Below are positions 36,797 through 45,228 of a DNA stretch of 64,000 nt, piece after piece. The notes below the pieces were generated by a model. That model did not search any database. It was not told the origin of the DNA and saw nothing but the letters and a program-made list of their open reading frames with translations. Source of the stretch: Flavobacteriales bacterium (GTDB lineage Bacteria > Bacteroidota > Bacteroidia > Flavobacteriales_F > PHOS-HE28); the NCBI GenBank assembly GCA_016713865.1, contig JADJOG010000002.1, positions 62,001 through 126,000 of the forward strand, in the 5' to 3' direction. Numbering within the stretch: position 1 is the first letter of the stretch; every line of letters starts with the position of its first letter. A program made the translations under genes and the position numbers.

Positions 36797-37666
36797 ATGA
36801 TGAGGAACCCGAAGGACCTGTTGAGGCTGCTGACATTCGTGTTGGTATGCAGCTGCGCCGCCCCAGCGGCAATGGCCCAAGCGTCCACCGTTCTGGACGG
36901 TGCCTACATCAAGGAGCATACGCGCACGAAGCGTGTGGTGCCTTACACATACATCCGCGAGGCCGACGTGATGTGGGCCAGGCGCGTTTGGCGCACCGTG
37001 GACCTTCGTGAGAAGCTCAATCACCCGCTCTATTTTCCCACTGAGCCTATCAATGACCGTAAGAGCCTCTTCGATGTGATTCGTCAGGGTCTCATGGTGG
37101 ACGGGTCCATCACGGCCTATGATCCAGGTCCATTACTCACTGATGATGAATTCCGGAAGCCTCTATTGAAGGCACAGCTAGAAGAGATTTTCACGCGCCT
37201 CGATACGCAGTACACTGAATCGCTCACCACGGGCGATTTGGAGATGGTGGTTCAGCGCATCGAATTGAGCAGCGCTGACGTGAAGATGTATAAGCTGAAG
37301 GAGGACTGGATTTTCGATAAGCAGCGGAGCACGATGGATATCCGGATCATCGGTATAGCTCCGATGCAGGAGAAGAAAGGAGAGGATGGTGAAGTTCGCG
37401 GTTACGCACCGCTATTCTGGCTGTACTATCCCGAGTGTCGCTATGTCTTCGCGAACTGGGATGCTTTCAATCGGTCGAATGATTCAGAGCGCCGCAGCTT
37501 CGAGGATATCTTCTGGAAGCGCCAGTTCAGCAGCTACATCACCAAGTGGAGCAACGTGTACGACCGCCAGATCAGCGATTACAAGACCGGCTTGGATGCT
37601 TTGCTCGAGGGCGAAGAGATTAAGCAGGCGCTGTTCGAGTTTGAGCACGATCTCTGGAACTTCTGA
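36797..37666 (+). CDS. gldN: T9SS ring protein GldN (PorN)
   Basis: A 289-residue periplasmic protein with a signal peptide (MMRNPKDLLRLLTFVLVCSCAAPAAMAQ). Family segments are YIREADVMWARRVWRTVDLR, LNHPLYFPTEP, SLFDVIRQGLMVDGSITAYD, YKLKEDWIFDKQRSTMDIR, GYAPLFWLYYPECR and SFEDIFWKRQFSSYI. GldN binds GldK in the ring under the outer membrane. It ends the gldK-L-M-N run and is followed 20 bp later by a strong terminator. Confidence 0.97.
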   Translation: MMRNPKDLLRLLTFVLVCSCAAPAAMAQASTVLDGAYIKEHTRTKRVVPYTYIREADVMWARRVWRTVDLREKLNHPLYFPTEPINDRKSLFDVIRQGLMVDGSITAYDPGPLLTDDEFRKPLLKAQLEEIFTRLDTQYTESLTTGDLEMVVQRIELSSADVKMYKLKEDWIFDKQRSTMDIRIIGIAPMQEKKGEDGEVRGYAPLFWLYYPECRYVFANWDAFNRSNDSERRSFEDIFWKRQFSSYITKWSNVYDRQISDYKTGLDALLEGEEIKQALFEFEHDLWNF

Positions 37667-37685
37667 CCGTCAGACAACAATTCTT

Positions 37686-37712
37686 GCGAGGCCCCGCCCA
37701 GCGGGGCTTCGC
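37686..37712 (+). terminator. Terminator after gldN
   Basis: A 12-bp stem (one G-T pair) with a CCA loop, GCGAGGCCCCGC paired with GCGGGGCTTCGC, starting 20 bp past the gldN stop and followed by TATTTTCG. It separates the T9SS operon from the ABC-F gene. Confidence 0.8.
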
Positions 37713-37739
37713 TATTTTCGCGCGCTTTTTCCGGAATAG

Positions 37740-39696
37740 ATGATCACTGTACAGGGCCTCACCCTCCATTTCGGCCAGCGGCCCATGTTCGATGGCGTCT
37801 CCTTCTTCATTGGGAGCGACGACCGCATTGGCCTTGTGGGCCGCAACGGCGCGGGCAAGAGCACCTTGCTGAAGATCATGGCGGGTCAGCAGAACTTCGA
37901 TGGCGGCAACATCGGCAAGCCCAAGGAGCTCACGCTCGGTTACCTGCCACAGGAAATGGCCCACAACCTGGAGCTCACGCCGTGGCAAGTCGCCGAGAAG
38001 GCTTTCGAGGAGGCCATCAAGCTCAACGCGTCGCTGGACAGGATCGAGAAGGAGTTGGAGAAGGCCACCACCGATGAGGAGGCGATTGAGCTGGCCACCA
38101 TGCTGGCGCATGCGCACGAGCGATTGAACACCATTGGTGCGGCGGACCACGATATGCAGATCGAGCGCATGCTCAAGGGCATTGGTTTCGTGGAGAAGGA
38201 CATGCACCGGCTGATGAGCGAGCTGAGCGGCGGCTGGCGCATGCGCGCGGAGCTTGCGCGTTTGCTGCTGATCCGGCCTGACCTATTGCTGCTCGACGAG
38301 CCGACGAACCACTTGGACCTTCCGGCGATACAATGGCTCGAGGATCTGCTGCGCACCTATCCGTCGGCGCTCGTGCTTATCAGCCACGACAAGACCTTCC
38401 TGGACCGACTCACCAAGCGCACACTCGAAGTGGTAGGCGGTAAGCTCATTGACCGCAAGGTGCCTTGGAGCCAGTATGTGGAACTGCGTAAGGTCGAACG
38501 CGAACAGCAGGCCGCGCAGGCCAAGGACCAGCAACGGTACATCAAAGGAGACCACGGACCTGATCAACAAGTTCAGGGCGAAGGCGAGCAAGGCCGCATT
38601 CGCGCAGAGCCTGATCACGAAGCTCGATAAGCTCGAGCGCATCGAGGTGGAGGACGAGGACCTGCGCAAGATGCTCGTGAAGTTCCCCCCAGCGCCCACC
38701 AGCGGCAAGATCGTGTGCGAAGTGAAGGGCGTGAGCAAGTCGTACCCCGACCGAAAGCGGCCGGCAGAGACCAAGGAGATATTCCGGAGCGCGGAGCTCA
38801 CCATCGCCAAGGGCGAGCACCTCGCGCTTGTAGGCGCCAATGGAACGGGCAAGTCCACCTTGGTGCGCATGATCATGGGCGAAGAGCCCTATGAAGGCGA
38901 GATCCGCTTGGGACACAACGTAATCGTGGGCTATTACGCGCAGGACATGCCCGAGCGCATGAATCCGCAGGGCACCGTGATGGAGACTGCCGAGTACGCC
39001 GCAAGTGAAGACAACCGCGTCCGCGTGCGCGCCATGCTCGGCGCATTCATGTTCAGCGGCGATGACGTGGACAAGAAGGTGAAGGTACTGAGCGGCGGTG
39101 AGCGCGCCCGCCTCGCCTTGTGCTGCATGCTGCTGAAGCCGCTCAACTTCCTCATCCTCGACGAACCCACGCATCACTTGGACATCCAGAGCAAGGATGT
39201 GCTGAAGGAAGCGCTGAAGAATTACGATGGCACCTTCCTGCTCGTGAGCCACGATCGTGATTTCCTCACCGGCCTCACGAATCGCCTGCTCGAGCTCGAC
39301 GATTTCCGAATCCGCGATCAGCACATGGACATCCTGGAGCTGATCGAGAAGCGCAAAGCCTTGCAGGGCGCCGACATCGGCAAGAGCAGCGCCGCGCAGC
39401 CCAAGGTGAAGGCCGAGAAAGCGAGCAAGAGCGAGAACGCCGATCAGCGCGAACGCGACAAGGAGCGCAAACGACTGCAAAGCCAAGTGCAACGCTTGGA
39501 GAAGCAGCTCGCTGAGTTGGAAGCCGAAGAGAAGAGCCTTCAAGCCGAAGTGATGAAGAGCGGCATGCCCGCCGATGCCGTCCAGAAAGGCTACGCGCGC
39601 ATGGGCGAAGTGGCAGAGCGCATCGCCAGCACCATGAAGGAGTGGGAGGATGCGTCGTTGCGCCTGGAGGAACTGGGCGAGGAGAAGCTCGCTTGA
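37740..39696 (+). CDS. ABC-F family ATPase (frameshift near 38545)
   Basis: A soluble protein with two ABC cassettes and no membrane domain, as in ribosome-associated ABC-F proteins (EttA/Uup/YheS types). Cassette 1: Walker A GRNGAGKST, signature LSGGWRMR, Walker B LLLLDEPTNHLD, His-loop SHD. Cassette 2: GANGTGKST, LSGGERAR, FLILDEPTHHLD, LLVSHDRDF. The linker is broken at about 38545, where QQRYIK in one frame should join ETTDLINKFRAKASKAAF in the other. A C-terminal coiled coil follows (about residues 555-650, KERKRLQSQVQRLEKQLAEL), like the Uup end. Joined length is about 652 residues. Confidence 0.93.
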
Positions 39697-39769
39697 GCGT
39701 TACGCGCTGGGTCTGGTCGCATTGGTTGACTGATGATGCACACCGCATCAACAGCAAAACCCAAGCGCC

Positions 39770-41381
39770 ATGGCATCCGGCAAGCTCCCCCCTCGGCAGA
39801 AGATGATCAACATGATGTACCTCGTGCTCACCGCGATCCTCGCGCTGAACGTGAGCAAGGAGGTTCTCGACGCCTTCGCCTTCATGGACGCCGAGCTGGT
39901 GCGCAGTGAGCGCGCGCACGAGCAGCGCTCGCAAGTGGAGTACGCCGTGTTCGGCGAGATGGCCCAACGCTTCCCTGATAAGTTCGAGGCGAAGCACGCA
40001 GAGGCGATGCGCGTGAAAGCCATGGCCGATTCAATCGTGCGGCACCTCGAAGGAATCAAGACCAGCACCATTGCCAAGGCCGATGGCGTGGACCCGCTGC
40101 TCCTGCGCGGCAAGGATGCCGATGGCCGCGATACGCTGCGCGCACTGCTCATGCTGGAGAAGAAGGACGATCGCGATGTGCTCACCAACGCGCTCGTTGG
40201 CAGTGAGCCGGGCGCACCGCGGAAGGATCCCGGCTCCGCCTATGACATCAGAACACGGATCGCCGGTTTCCGCGATAGCCTGAAGACACTTGCTGGCGAG
40301 AAGGGCCAAGCGTTATCCGCCTCGTTGGATGCGCTATTCGATTTCAGCGACCGGCGCGATGCCAGCGGCACGCTCAACAATTGGGAGAGCATCAACTTCT
40401 ACCATGTGCCCTTGGCAGCGGGCATCGCAACGCTGAGCAAATTGCAGGCTGATGTGCGCGCTGCGGAGAACGACATGGTGAAATGGCTCTACAGGCAATG
40501 CGAGATCGAGGACTACCGCATGGGCGCGCTCACCAGCGCTGTGATCCCGCAGAGCAGCATGGTCATGCTCGGCGATTCGTTCCGCGCTGATGTCTTCATA
40601 GCGGCTTACGACCCGAAGAACAAGGCCGAAGTGATCCTTGATGGCACGGGGCCGCTGAAGCAAGGCGACGATGGCAAGGGCAAATTGCGCGTGAAGCCGA
40701 GCTCCGTAGGTGAGCACAAGATCAGTGGGCGCATACGCTTCGATGGGCCGAAGGGCGTGGAGGAGATCCCTTACACGACCAGCTACCAAGTAATGGCGCC
40801 CTTGCTCGTCGCATCGCCCACCAAGATGAACGTGCTCTATCGCGGCGTGGAGAATCCCATCGAGCTGAGCGTGCCGGGCGTTCCGGCGGAGCGCATCCAA
40901 GCCACCATCAGCACAGGAAGGATCACGCGCAGCGGTCAGGGCTGGGTTGCAACGGGCATGACGGGCTCCCAAGCCGAGGTGTACGCCACCGCCACCATGG
41001 CCGATGGCAGCACGCGCAGGATAGGGCCGGTGAAGTTCAGGGTGAAGAACCTGCCACCGCCTTCTGCCTACATCAAGGACAAGGGCTCGGCCGATGCGGT
41101 CATCCCCATCGGTGATTTGCGGTCTGCTCCCGGAGTGGCAGTGAGGACCAATACGGAGTTCGGGGATACATGGGTCGCGAAGAGCTACGTTCACCTTTCA
41201 GCGAGGAAAGCAACCCCTATCATACCCGGTTGTTGGCGGCGCATTCACGCCGGCGGTGATGCAGGTGATCGCACAGGCTCGCAGCAGCGATAAGATCTAT
41301 GTCGAAGAGATCAACGCGCAGTTGGCCAACGGCCAAGGACCCGTCGTGAGGCTCAGTCCGATAGCGCTGAAGGTGCGCTAG
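39770..41381 (+). CDS. Second GldM-like protein (frameshifted near its 3' end)
   Basis: A paralogue of the gldM at 35134. It starts MASGKLPPRQKMINMMYLVL with the same Arg9 and Tyr17, then NVSKEVLDAFAFMDAELVR, a shared NNWESINFYHVPLAAGIATL and LVASPTKMNVLYRGVENPI. The first frame ends out of frame at 41293; a different frame near 41225 gives VVGGAFTPAVMQVIAQARSS, DKIYVEEINAQLANGQG and LSPIALKVR, stopping at 41381, the normal GldM end. At least one shift (probably two) lies between about 41155 and 41225. It is detached from gldL and gldN, standing between the ABC-F gene and the initiator tRNA. It may make an alternative shaft. Confidence 0.9.
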
Positions 41382-41409
41382 GTCCCGCAACAGCGCGTAA
41401 AATCAGAAA

Positions 41410-41428
41410 CCCCGGTGATGAGCCGGGG
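41410..41428. terminator. Hairpin between gldM2 and the initiator tRNA
   Basis: CCCCGG and CCGGGG with a 7-base loop, between the convergent gldM2 and tRNA genes; on the minus strand it is followed by TTTCTGATTTT, a good terminator tail for the tRNA. It can serve both strands. Confidence 0.6.
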
Positions 41429-41438
41429 CTTCTTTCGT

Positions 41439-41510
41439 AGCGGGGGCAGGACTCGAACCTGCGGCCTTCGGGTTATGAGCCCGACGAGCTACCATCTGCT
41501 CCACCCCGCA
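41439..41510 (-). tRNA. Initiator tRNA-fMet (CAT anticodon)
   Basis: The minus strand folds into a full cloverleaf: acceptor stem TGCGGGG with CCCCGCT, D arm GAGC/GCTC, anticodon arm TCGGG-CTCATAA-CCCGA, and T arm GCAGG-TTCGAGT-CCTGC. Three G-C pairs at the base of the anticodon stem (GGG/CCC) and a non-paired 1-72 position (T1 against T72) mark it as the initiator rather than elongator methionine tRNA. The CCA end is not encoded (ACG follows). The D loop is one base shorter than in E. coli. Confidence 0.93.
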
Positions 41511-41565
41511 ATGGGGCGCAAACATAAACACATTACCGACCTTCGCAACCGTTTTGAGCCAAGCC

Positions 41566-42441
41566 ATGCCCCACAAGGCCGGATACGTCAACATCATCGG
41601 TGAGCCCAATGTGGGCAAGAGCACCTTGCTGAACGCCTTGCTGGGCGAGCAATTGGTGATCGCCAACCCCAAGGCGCAGACCACCCGCCACCGCATCCTG
41701 GGCATCCTCAACGGGGACGATTACCAGATGGTGCTGAGCGATACGCCCGGCATCCTCGACCCGCAGTACAAGATGCACGAGCGCATGATGAGCGCCGTGG
41801 ACGAAGCGCTCATCGACGCCGACATCCTCATCGTGCTGGTGGAGATGGGCCAGAAGCCCGAGAAGGCCGAGAACGTGCTGAAGCGCGCGCTGCGTTTCAA
41901 AGGGCAAAAGGTGCTCCTCGTGAACAAGGTGGATGCGACCCAAGAGGATGATGTGCTGCCCGCGCTCGAAGCTTGGCAAGCCGCGCTGCCCGAGGCCAAG
42001 GTGGCGCCCTTGAGCGCGCTGCACGGCCTCAACGTACCCGAGCTGAAGACCTACCTCATCAACCACCTGCCCGAGCATCCGCCCTATTTCCCCAAGGACG
42101 AACTGAGCGACCGCAACATGCGCTTCTTCGTAAGCGAGATGATCCGCGAGAAGATGCTCACCTACTACAAGCAGGAGATCCCCTACAGCTCGCAAGTGGT
42201 GGTGAACAGCTACGAGGAAGGGGAGGCGCTGGTGAAGATCCAAGCTGATGTGATCGTGATGCGCGAGAGCCAGAAGGGCATCGTGATCGGCGAAGGGGGC
42301 AAGGCGCTGCGCAGATTAGGAACCGAGGCGCGCTTGGCCATCGAGCGGTTCATCGGCACCAAGGTCTTCTTGGACCTGAAGGTGAAGGTGGATCCCGATT
42401 GGCGCGAGGATGAAACGAAACTGAAGCGATACGGATATTGA
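41566..42441 (+). CDS. era: GTPase Era
   Basis: A 291-residue Era, the GTPase that binds 16S rRNA and aids 30S maturation. G1 is GEPNVGKST, G2 region AQTTRHRI, G3 DTPG, G4 NKVD (LLVNKVDAT), G5 SAL. The KH domain includes ADVIVMRESQKGIVIGEGG and ALRRLGTEARLAIE, ending LKVKVDPDWREDETKLKRYGY. The ATG at 41566 (MPHKAGYVNIIG) fits the family better than the TTG four codons upstream. It is divergent from the tRNA gene and precedes der, another GTPase, after a structured spacer. Confidence 0.97.
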   Translation: MPHKAGYVNIIGEPNVGKSTLLNALLGEQLVIANPKAQTTRHRILGILNGDDYQMVLSDTPGILDPQYKMHERMMSAVDEALIDADILIVLVEMGQKPEKAENVLKRALRFKGQKVLLVNKVDATQEDDVLPALEAWQAALPEAKVAPLSALHGLNVPELKTYLINHLPEHPPYFPKDELSDRNMRFFVSEMIREKMLTYYKQEIPYSSQVVVNSYEEGEALVKIQADVIVMRESQKGIVIGEGGKALRRLGTEARLAIERFIGTKVFLDLKVKVDPDWREDETKLKRYGY

Positions 42442-42447
42442 AATGCG

Positions 42448-42559
42448 GAATGCAGTGGCGAGTGGAATGCCCGAAGTGGTGAGTGATGAGTGGCGAGTAA
42501 GCACCTCATCGGCTTACTCGCCACTCACCACTCTCTACTCACCACTTCATTCTGCATTC
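42448..42559. repeat. Nested inverted repeat between era and der
   Basis: An inner perfect 15-bp dyad (42488-42502 with 42512-42526; GAGTGGCGAGTAAGC) has a 9-base loop and lies inside further arms (GTGGTGAGT with ACTCACCAC, and the outer GAATGCAG with CTGCATTC at 42448 and 42552). The right side has CACCACT-like heptamers. It ends 32 bp before the der ATG and could form a long hairpin in the era-der transcript. Confidence 0.85.
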
Positions 42560-42591
42560 ACCACCGACCATTCGCCATTCACCAAAGAATC

Positions 42592-43897
42592 ATGGGAAAC
42601 ATCGTCGCCATCGTAGGCCGCCCCAACGTGGGCAAGAGCACGCTCTTCAACCGCTTGATCGAGCGGCGCGAGGCCATCACCGACCCCACGGCGGGCACCA
42701 CGCGCGATCGCCACTACGGCAAGACCGAGTGGAACGGCATCCTCTTCAGCGTGATCGATACCGGAGGGTATGTGAGCGGCAGCGATGATGTATTCGAGGG
42801 CGAGATCCGCAAGCAGGTGAAGCTGGCCATCGACGAGGCGGATTCCGTGCTCTTCATGGTTGACGTGCATGGGGGCATCACCGCCATGGATGAGGCCATC
42901 GCGCAGATGCTGCGGAAAGCGAAGAAGCCCGTCCTGCTCGCCGCGAACAAGGTGGATACCCACGACAAGCAATACCTCGTGGCCGACTTCTATAGCCTTG
43001 GGCTCGGTGAGGTGCATGCCATCGCTGCAGCCAGCGGCGCGGGCACCGGCGACCTGCTCGATGAATTGGTAAAGACCTTCTGCAAGCCCACTGAGGATCC
43101 CGAGCCGGACATTCCCAAGCTCGCCATCGTGGGCCGTCCCAACGTTGGCAAGTCGTCGTTGGTGAACGCCTTGCTCGGCAAAGAGCAGAGCATCGTTACG
43201 CCGGTAGCGGGCACCACGCGCGATCCCATCAACACGCGCTGGAACGTGTTCGGGCACGACGTGCTCCTGCTCGATACGGCGGGCATCCGCAAAAAGGGCA
43301 AGGTGGATGAGGACATCGAGTTCTACAGCGTGATGCGCTCCATCCGCGCCATCGAGGACAGCGACGTTTGCCTGCTCATGCTCGATGCGCGCGAGGCCAT
43401 GCAGCACCAGGACCTGCACATCCTCTCCATCATCCAGAAGAACGGCAAGGGCCTCGTTGTGGTGGTGAACAAGTGGGACCTGATCGAGAAGGAGACCAAT
43501 ACCATGAAGGCGTTCGAGGCGGATGTGAAGCAACGCATGGAGCCCTTCACCGATGTGCCCGTGATCTTCACCAGCGTGGTGGAGAAGCAACGCTTGCTGA
43601 AAGTGGTGGAACTCGCCATGCAGGTGTATGAGGACCGTAAGCGCCGCATCCCTACACGCAAACTCAACGATGTGATGCTGCCCGTGATCGAGCGCCAGCC
43701 GCCGCCCATGTACAAGGCGAAGGAGGTCTCGATCAAATTCGTGCAGCAGGTGCCTACGCACGTGCCCACCTTCGCCTTCTACTGCAACCTGCCGCAATAC
43801 ATCAAGCCCAGCTACGAGCGCTTCCTCGAGAACCGCTTGCGTGAGCATTGGCGCTTCACCGGGCGTGCCGATCCGGTTGTTCTTCAGGAAGAAGTGA
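42592..43897 (+). CDS. der: Ribosome biogenesis GTPase Der/EngA (frameshift near 43862)
   Basis: A tandem-GTPase 50S assembly factor of about 435 residues. Domain 1: GRPNVGKSTLFN, DTGG, NKVD. Domain 2: GRPNVGKSSLVN, DTAG (LLDTAGIRKKGK), NKWD, with TPVAGTTRDPI. The C-terminal KH-like domain has NDVMLPVIERQPPP, KFVQQVPTHVPTFAFYCN and RFLENRLREHWRFTG. Normal Der ends with a short basic tail, and one frame over the sequence reads VPIRLFFRKK and stops at 43897; in the ATG frame the protein would run into an unrelated downstream gene. So a single indel near 43862 is inferred. The start ATG at 42592 is MGNIVAIVG. Confidence 0.95.
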
Positions 43898-44133
43898 GGC
43901 GGCTCATTCCGCGGCGTCCTTCTTCACCTTGTAGCCGAGTGGCTTATAGGCAACTTAATGGGGGGTCCTTTGCCGGTCAGCCATACCGCCAGCGGAACCC
44001 CCGCCTCCGGGCGGCCGACCGTGTCTTCGGAAGAGTAGGTCGGTTTCCTCCCGCCCCGGTTGGCTTCGGCGTGCCCAAACCCAAACTCGCGTTCCATCAG
44101 TCTTGCAGCTTGGTCTGCGCGCATTGCGCGGCC
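43898..44133. other. Spacer between der and the PKD-like gene
   Basis: This 236-bp stretch has no gene I can name. On the minus strand the last bases read YKPLGYKVKKDAAE then stop (at 43912), which looks like the end of a lost gene, but an in-frame stop lies just upstream. A CCGCC/GGCGG dyad lies near 44005. Confidence 0.4.
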
Positions 44134-45186
44134 ATGGCACAGCTCACCGTTGATCCGATGATGCCCGTAAGCTTCTGCGGTGGACCCACGGTGAGCATCC
44201 CCTTCACGGCCGCAGGCGGCTACAACGCGGGCAATGTGTTCACCATGGAGTTGTCCGATGCCAGCGGCTCCTTCGCATCGCCCACGGTGATCGGCAGCTT
44301 GGCGGGCACGGGTTCGGGGAGCATCTCTTCGGCCTTGCCCGCTGGAATTGTGGGTAACAGTGGTTGGGCCATCCGAGTTGTGGCTTCGGATCCTGCGGAG
44401 GTGGGCGATGCGTACGTGCTGCCCATCACCACGGTGGTGCCGCCGAATGCAGGCGCCAGCGCAACGTCGATCGTGTGCAGCAACGATGCGCCGTTCAGCA
44501 TGATCCAGCTACTGGGCGGCAATCCGATGGCTGGCGGGGCCTGGGTCGCACCACCCGGAATGCAGGTGTCGAACATGTTCAATCCTGCTTCATCGGTGCC
44601 CGGTTGCTATTCGTACGTCGTCAGCGCGAGTCCTCCATGCGTGAATGCAGCGGCCTACCTCTGCATCAGCGTGAATCCTGGCCCGTCAGCGCTCGGCCCC
44701 GACTTCACCATCGGCATTTGCGATGGCTTACCGGTGGACATGCAAGCAGGCCTTCCGCCCGGCGGCACATGGACCTACATGGGCGCGCCGCACGACCCGA
44801 TCTATGTACCGGGCACCGACAGTCCCGGTCCATACGTGTACAGCATTCCGGGCGCGCCACCCTGTACTGGCAGCAGTGTTATGGCAACGGTGCTCGAAGG
44901 CGCACTTCCCAACGCTGGCGCGAATGCTAGCCTCTCGTGGTGCGTCAGCTTCGGTGCCCTCGACCTCTTCGCGCAACTGAATGGAAGTCCTGATGCTGGC
45001 GGCACATGGTCAGACAACAATTCGACGGGTGGATTGAATGGCTCCAGCTTCGATCCCGCCGGGATTCCGGCTGGCACCTACACATTCATCTACACGGTGA
45101 ACTCGGCCCCATGCGGTATGGCCTCGGCAACTGTTACCGTTGGCTTGGGCGCGTGTTTGGTTGGTCCGCAGCTCGAAACGGAATAG
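44134..45186 (+). CDS. PKD-like/gliding-associated repeat protein, fragment without export signal
   Basis: A 350-residue protein made of modules typical of large secreted Bacteroidota adhesins: a first domain with SFCGGPTVSIPFTAAGGYNA and NVFTMELSDASGSFASP; then two or three domains of the form ALDLFAQLNGSPDAGGTWSD plus FDPAGIPAGTYTFIYTVNSA, with cysteine pairs. Such proteins are T9SS cargo. Here no signal peptide is visible from the ATG at 44134, nor a sorting domain; the frame is open upstream through non-gene sequence into der. It may be a 5'-truncated copy, or its signal peptide is in another frame. Function unknown. Confidence 0.65.
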   Translation: MAQLTVDPMMPVSFCGGPTVSIPFTAAGGYNAGNVFTMELSDASGSFASPTVIGSLAGTGSGSISSALPAGIVGNSGWAIRVVASDPAEVGDAYVLPITTVVPPNAGASATSIVCSNDAPFSMIQLLGGNPMAGGAWVAPPGMQVSNMFNPASSVPGCYSYVVSASPPCVNAAAYLCISVNPGPSALGPDFTIGICDGLPVDMQAGLPPGGTWTYMGAPHDPIYVPGTDSPGPYVYSIPGAPPCTGSSVMATVLEGALPNAGANASLSWCVSFGALDLFAQLNGSPDAGGTWSDNNSTGGLNGSSFDPAGIPAGTYTFIYTVNSAPCGMASATVTVGLGACLVGPQLETE

Positions 45187-45228
45187 GCAACACGCTCATC
45201 GCGTAGCTTCGGGTGGCCATTCCACCCC

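Noticed and set aside
42547..43848. 433-codon minus-strand open frame opposite der
   Set aside because: Antisense shadow of a conserved GTPase gene; no recognisable motifs.
43924..44124. 66-codon minus-strand open frame between der and the PKD-like gene
   Set aside because: No start context or family resemblance; only its last bases recall a gene end, which is in another frame.
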